Assembly: GCA_964618405.1 (NCBI GenBank)
Contig: CAZUAY010000047.1
Coordinates: forward strand, 1-17,798
Source of the DNA: JBBQIY01 sp964618405
Lineage (GTDB): Bacteria > Verrucomicrobiota > Kiritimatiellia > RFP12 > UBA3636
Direction of reading: 5' to 3'
Length of the DNA: 17,798 bases
Position 1 is the stretch's first letter; each line of letters opens with the position of its first letter. Positions 14,801 through 17,798 of the stretch are shown piece by piece. A program made the translations under genes and the position numbers. The notes beneath the pieces are model-generated. The model saw only the letters and a program-made list of their open reading frames with translations, made no database searches and had not been told where the DNA came from.

Positions 14801-17691
14801 ACGACATGCGTAAGCATCTTGCTGAAACTGCTGAGCGCTTCATCATTACACGGATGATCCGGTACAGAAAAGCACGCAAGGAAATAGCCGCTTGCCTACG
14901 TCCCGGTTCAACCCAAAAAATCACAAAGCAACACCTGCCGCAACTCCTCGACGATTTCGAGCACTATACGGCGAATCGAAAAACCGTTCTTGCGGCAACT
15001 CCAGACGTTGTTGCACGACTACAAGGCTGCTTTACCGGTCTCGATACGGATTGGGCTGCCGTGCGCAGCCTCATCGCAAAGACCAATGAATTGCACGCTG
15101 TGCTGGTCGAGCTCACGCGTGGCAGGGTCGAGACTCTGCCACAGGTCTGCGGTAAATTCGGAGAAGTTCTCGCGGCCGCTACACGTGGCTTTACGCCGCT
15201 GCAAATGCAGGGGTATGGCCATGCCTTCGATGAATTTAAGCGTATCCGCGATGCCTTCAAAATTGCTATCGGTTTCGATGATACGGGCTGCGCTGAGGGC
15301 GAAGGTGTGGTGGCTACCTTGGAGCGTGTGGCAGGGTCTGTACTCGGCCACGCACAGCATTTGCGCCGGTGGTGCATTTGGAATCAGATCAGAAGGCGGT
15401 GCCTCGACTGCAATCTTCAGCCAGTTGTTGCGGCGGTAGAAAGTGGGGAGTTGGAACTCGAACATGTGCCGCTTGCTATCGACAAGCGCTACAACGAACG
15501 GTTTGTTTCCGCGGTCATCGATACGGTGCCGGAGTTGCGGAATTTTCTCGGTAATGCGCAGGATGGGCTCGTTGAGAAGTTTACGCATCTCGATGCGGAG
15601 GTGGAGAAACTTGCTCAGAACATGATCATCGCGAAACTTTCACAACGTTTACCGTTGGGAAGGAGCGGGGAGTGCCCTGCCGCAAGCGAGCTGGGCATTC
15701 TGAAGCGGGAATGCGAGAAGAAGTCGCGCCATAAACCTGTGCGCGCGTTGCTGGAATCGATTCCGACAATTCTGCCGCTACTTAAACCGTGCATGCTGAT
15801 GAGTCCGCTTTCCGTGGCACAGTACCTGCCGCCGGGGAGCAAGAATTTCGACATCATTGTTTTCGACGAAGCATCGCAAATTACGGTGTGGGATGCCATC
15901 GGTGCGATGGCGAGAGGCAAGCAAGTGGTGGTGGTGGGTGATCCGAAGCAGCTTCCGCCCACAACATTCTTCCAGCGCCTCGCGGAAGAAGAGGAAATTG
16001 ACGATTCCGATATCGAAGAGATGGAGAGCATTCTCGATGAGTGCAAGGCTTCAGGCGTACCCGATCTGCATCTGCTCTGGCACTACCGAAGTCGGCATGA
16101 GTCCTTGATTGCCTTCAGCAACCACCATTACTACGGCGATAGTCTGATGACCTTCCCGTCGGCTGTTAGAGAAAGTCAAAACCTCGGCGTCAGCTTCGTG
16201 CATGTTGAAGATGGCGTGTACGACAAGTCGAAAACGCGCACAAACCGCAAGGAAGCAGAACGAATTGTTGCGGCCGTTGTTGAACGCTTGCTTGATCCTG
16301 CACTTGCACGGAAGTCGACAGGCATTGTGACCTTTAGTCAGGCGCAGCAGAGCCTTATTGAGGATTTGATGGATGAAGAACGTCGCCAACATCCCGAGAT
16401 TGAAAAATTCTTTTCGGAGGAGCTAGAGGAACCCTTCTTCGTAAAGAACCTCGAGAATGTTCAGGGTGATGAGCGCGATGCGATTTACTTCTCCATCTGC
16501 TATGGCAAGGATGCTAACGGAGCCTTTGCGATGAACTTCGGACCGCTCAATCGTCCAGGAGGAGAGCGGCGGCTCAACGTCGCGGTGACCCGCGCCAAGG
16601 AAAAGGTGGTCGTGTTCTCGTCGATTGTTTCGACGCAAATCGATATCGGTAGGACGCAGGCCACGGGCGCCGTTCATCTCAAGAGTTTTCTGGAGTATGC
16701 CGAACAGGGTAACCATCAAGCACTGTTTCGGCAGCGCGGTTCGGCTCCCGAAGCGGGTGATCTTTTCGGCGATGAGGTGGCAGAGTTCCTACGCTGCCAC
16801 GGGTATGCGGTCGATCAACATATTGGATGCTCTGGGTACCGAATTGATCTCGCGATTAAGGCGAAAGAGGATGAGGGACGATACGTTATTGGCATTGAAT
16901 GTGACGGCGAACAGTATTTTGAAACGGCAAGTGCACGTGAACGTGATAAGCTTCGACGGCTTGTTCTCGAAGGGCTTGGCTGGCGACTGGTACGCGTCTG
17001 GAGTGCCTCTTGGTGGTTCGACCGCGAGCTGGCAGAACGCAGGCTGCTCGATGAAGTTGAGGCGGCAGTCAATGGACTCCCCCCGCCTGCGGCTGGAGCG
17101 CAAAAGTTCGCTTCGCTAGCCTCGGGAAAGCTGGAGAAGTTCGAGCCCTCCTTCACGTGTGACACACCTAATGAATTTGAAAAGATTTACCAGCCAGCGC
17201 GTGTGGTGGATGGGTATGCGAGGAGTCAGTCGAACTTCAATCTTCAATTTGGGCCGCAGATTATTGGCGAGCAGATGCGTCGTCTTGTGAATGAAGAAGG
17301 ACCAATTTTGGAATCGCTGTTGCGGGCTCGCATTATTCGGGAGTGGGGCTTTTCGCGCATCGGTAGCGCCAAGAATGTGGTACTTGAGCGGTCGGTGCCA
17401 AAGACGCTTAAAACCACAAAGCAATTGGGAGAACGCGTGTTCTGGCCGGAAGCGGTTACGCCTGAGGATTATAAGTTCTATCGCGTTCCCGATGCGTCGT
17501 CCGACTCACGACGCACGATCAAGCAGATTCCTGTGGAAGAAATAAAAAATGCAATGTCGTGTTTGATCAACCGTTTTCAGGGCATCCCACAAGACGCAAT
17601 TTATACAGAAACGGCGAGGATCTTCGGATTCGGTCGTATTACCGAATCGTCGCGACCCTTCTATGACGAAGCCTACAAGCGTTTGAAGTGA
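11875..17691 (+). CDS. Giant DUF4011/SF1 helicase/MTES_1575-like nuclease/DUF3320 protein, putative defence factor
   Basis: The 1,938-residue single-chain protein contains, in order: an Ig-like beta region (about 5-120); a transglutaminase-like domain with candidate triad Cys221, His247 and Asp261; the DUF4011 motif WRSKLLDLSRRNRLLNFK (377-394); and an SF1 helicase with Walker A GPPGTGKS (688-695), Walker B DEAS (1331-1334), motif III GDPKQLPP (1355-1362), motif V-like ENVQGDE (1527-1533) and VI NVAVTRAK (1568-1575). The two helicase halves are split by about 640 mostly helical residues. After it come a PD-(D/E)xK-type MTES_1575/Vsr-like nuclease (about 1630-1725; Glu1634, Asp1658, Glu1675-Cys-Asp1677) and a DUF3320 domain (from about 1793). 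All motifs are intact. It should translocate on and cut nucleic acid; a one-gene anti-phage role is inferred from architecture, not shown. The frame opens at GTG 11869, but AGGAG (11862-11866) is correctly spaced for ATG 11875. A 113-bp gap separates it from the SDR gene, suggesting its own promoter. Confidence 0.95.
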   Translation: MDDTIQVTVDSISKIGLALHQNGVSVIRSVAITNQGLSPLRDVRVSATSDPEFFTPLSVVVSEIMPEGTVELKDLLPCLSHTFLSSSTERIAGNIKISIADRATDAPIAEIARSIVICPHDDWFGGEFMPEMLASFVTPNSDDVMKCLGRVSELLKERTDSGALDGYQRGDRNRVLMMLKCIYDTILESGVNYAEPPASFGTSGQRIRFPQEIFKHGFATCLDFTLLFAAMMEQCGLHSLILLNKGHAYVGCHLQNFNFPDAVVDDLQSIRKRAELNEITVLETTLAAGSQSKFSIALAAGAKHLSEDLEFLHALDVKQARAIGIRPLSGVAGLSVIERQVRPSHVDTDEALPALETNTVSGSQTPMIAVPPRVIRWRSKLLDLSRRNRLLNFKDSKQAIPMTLLKFDTLEDQLAAGESFAILPKPMAFGDNALDSRNLPQVELDRGENLMALAIAEAFTKKRLRSLLDEKELEKRLTGLYRQSRTDIEEGGVNTLFLAMGFLKWVDGSGVTANEYKAPLILLPIQLERQSARSGYTLKRSDEDAVVNVTLLEMLRRDFGRAIEDLNPPPSDESGLDVSAILRIFRHAILDIKGWEVVEELWIGRLLFSKFIMWDDLNRRLDDLSASPIVSHLIKGDAAFDDGVTAVRPSEVDTCIKPEELFCPLSADASQLSAVISAARGKNFVLHGPPGTGKSQTITNLIAYCLAEGKTVLFVAEKRAALEVVQRRLKNIGLAPFCLELHSNKSGKADVLAQFATSLSFGSYAEPNHWPLAVQKLESTRDLLTGYVTALHQQYPCGLTPFRALSDLFAHAQDEALIACVAPLNDVTLEEFELEKMLEAARELAAQASGIAPQLFDAFACLRQTEWSPAWERIALQAATEMQGACAFMQKQLLFLTSIGEFENAASWDDAALAASSRLAALLADIPVFPSSFFGADWVAFSSALAHLVLAGEKANAVATRLSGFDLDAVAGFDVDDMRKHLAETAERFIITRMIRYRKARKEIAACLRPGSTQKITKQHLPQLLDDFEHYTANRKTVLAATPDVVARLQGCFTGLDTDWAAVRSLIAKTNELHAVLVELTRGRVETLPQVCGKFGEVLAAATRGFTPLQMQGYGHAFDEFKRIRDAFKIAIGFDDTGCAEGEGVVATLERVAGSVLGHAQHLRRWCIWNQIRRRCLDCNLQPVVAAVESGELELEHVPLAIDKRYNERFVSAVIDTVPELRNFLGNAQDGLVEKFTHLDAEVEKLAQNMIIAKLSQRLPLGRSGECPAASELGILKRECEKKSRHKPVRALLESIPTILPLLKPCMLMSPLSVAQYLPPGSKNFDIIVFDEASQITVWDAIGAMARGKQVVVVGDPKQLPPTTFFQRLAEEEEIDDSDIEEMESILDECKASGVPDLHLLWHYRSRHESLIAFSNHHYYGDSLMTFPSAVRESQNLGVSFVHVEDGVYDKSKTRTNRKEAERIVAAVVERLLDPALARKSTGIVTFSQAQQSLIEDLMDEERRQHPEIEKFFSEELEEPFFVKNLENVQGDERDAIYFSICYGKDANGAFAMNFGPLNRPGGERRLNVAVTRAKEKVVVFSSIVSTQIDIGRTQATGAVHLKSFLEYAEQGNHQALFRQRGSAPEAGDLFGDEVAEFLRCHGYAVDQHIGCSGYRIDLAIKAKEDEGRYVIGIECDGEQYFETASARERDKLRRLVLEGLGWRLVRVWSASWWFDRELAERRLLDEVEAAVNGLPPPAAGAQKFASLASGKLEKFEPSFTCDTPNEFEKIYQPARVVDGYARSQSNFNLQFGPQIIGEQMRRLVNEEGPILESLLRARIIREWGFSRIGSAKNVVLERSVPKTLKTTKQLGERVFWPEAVTPEDYKFYRVPDASSDSRRTIKQIPVEEIKNAMSCLINRFQGIPQDAIYTETARIFGFGRITESSRPFYDEAYKRLK

Positions 17692-17744
17692 TCTGAAGGT
17701 CTCATGCGAAACTGCGACGGGCTAATGTTGTGGGGTGAAATGTG

Positions 17745-17798
17745 GTAATCGGTCAGGCACAGGGGGCTGTGCCTGACCGATTACAGTCGCTAGTCGCT
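17745..17798 (-). repeat. Palindromic repeat element with heptamer flank, right (inverted) copy
   Basis: A perfect 18-bp stem (17745-17762 with 17767-17784) closes on a GGGG loop, followed by two perfect AGTCGCT heptamers (17785-17791, 17792-17798). In reverse complement it equals 57-110 at 52 of 54 positions. It begins 53 bp after the helicase stop and could form a transcript-end hairpin, but no T-tract follows. The heptamer array is cut by the window edge and may continue. Confidence 0.88.

Noticed and set aside
1..17798. CRISPR array, tRNA, rRNA, transposase or prophage genes
   Set aside because: I saw no regularly spaced direct repeats, cloverleaf or rRNA-like segments, and no transposase/integrase motifs on reading both strands, though a covariance-model scan was not possible here.

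Overview
The window is bacterial chromosomal DNA with dense, intact coding and a GC content that looks close to 50% by eye. It probably comes from a Gram-negative: it has a type II secretion/type IV pilus assembly ATPase, a signal-peptide-bearing protein that looks like an outer-membrane beta-barrel, and a large membrane-bound hybrid histidine kinase. The mix of Shine-Dalgarno and SD-poor starts, and a Cys/His/Asp-triad helicase-nuclease of the DUF4011/DUF3320 type, would fit the PVC group (for example Kiritimatiellota or Verrucomicrobiota) or a deltaproteobacterium-like lineage. No marker gene here fixes the phylum, so this is a low-confidence guess.

Layout, left to right. A 54-bp palindromic repeat unit lies at 57-110. 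It is followed by a sigma70-like promoter and a family 2 glycosyltransferase (172-1038, +). Convergent to it is a 1,205-residue hybrid sensor kinase (1309-4926, -) with a periplasmic SBP_bac_3-like sensor, one membrane span, four PAS domains, HisKA/HATPase and a receiver. Upstream on the same strand is an uncharacterised secreted, probable beta-barrel protein (5137-6201, -). A divergent intergenic region holding a 32-bp GC-rich palindrome (6238-6269) separates it from a rightward group: nrdR (6361-6891), overlapped by a MATE transporter (6884-8341), then an orphan OppC/DppC-type permease (8411-9304). A GspE/PilB-type ATPase (9375-10988) overlaps a short-chain dehydrogenase/reductase (10985-11761) by ATGA. 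Last is a giant single gene (11875-17691) with an Ig-like N-terminus, transglutaminase-like triad, DUF4011 motif, SF1 helicase, MTES_1575/Vsr-like nuclease and DUF3320 domain. The window closes with an inverted copy of the palindromic repeat at 17745-17798.

Functionally the region is a patchwork rather than one pathway. The convincing couplings are nrdR-MATE and gspE-SDR (overlapping genes). The helicase-nuclease stands alone with its own strong SD after a 113-bp gap. Its architecture suggests a one-gene nucleic-acid surveillance or anti-phage defence factor, which is the most interesting content. The second notable signal is the pair of near-identical, inverted hairpin elements (52 of 54 positions match) about 17.6 kb apart at the two ends of the window, each next to a heptamer tandem repeat.
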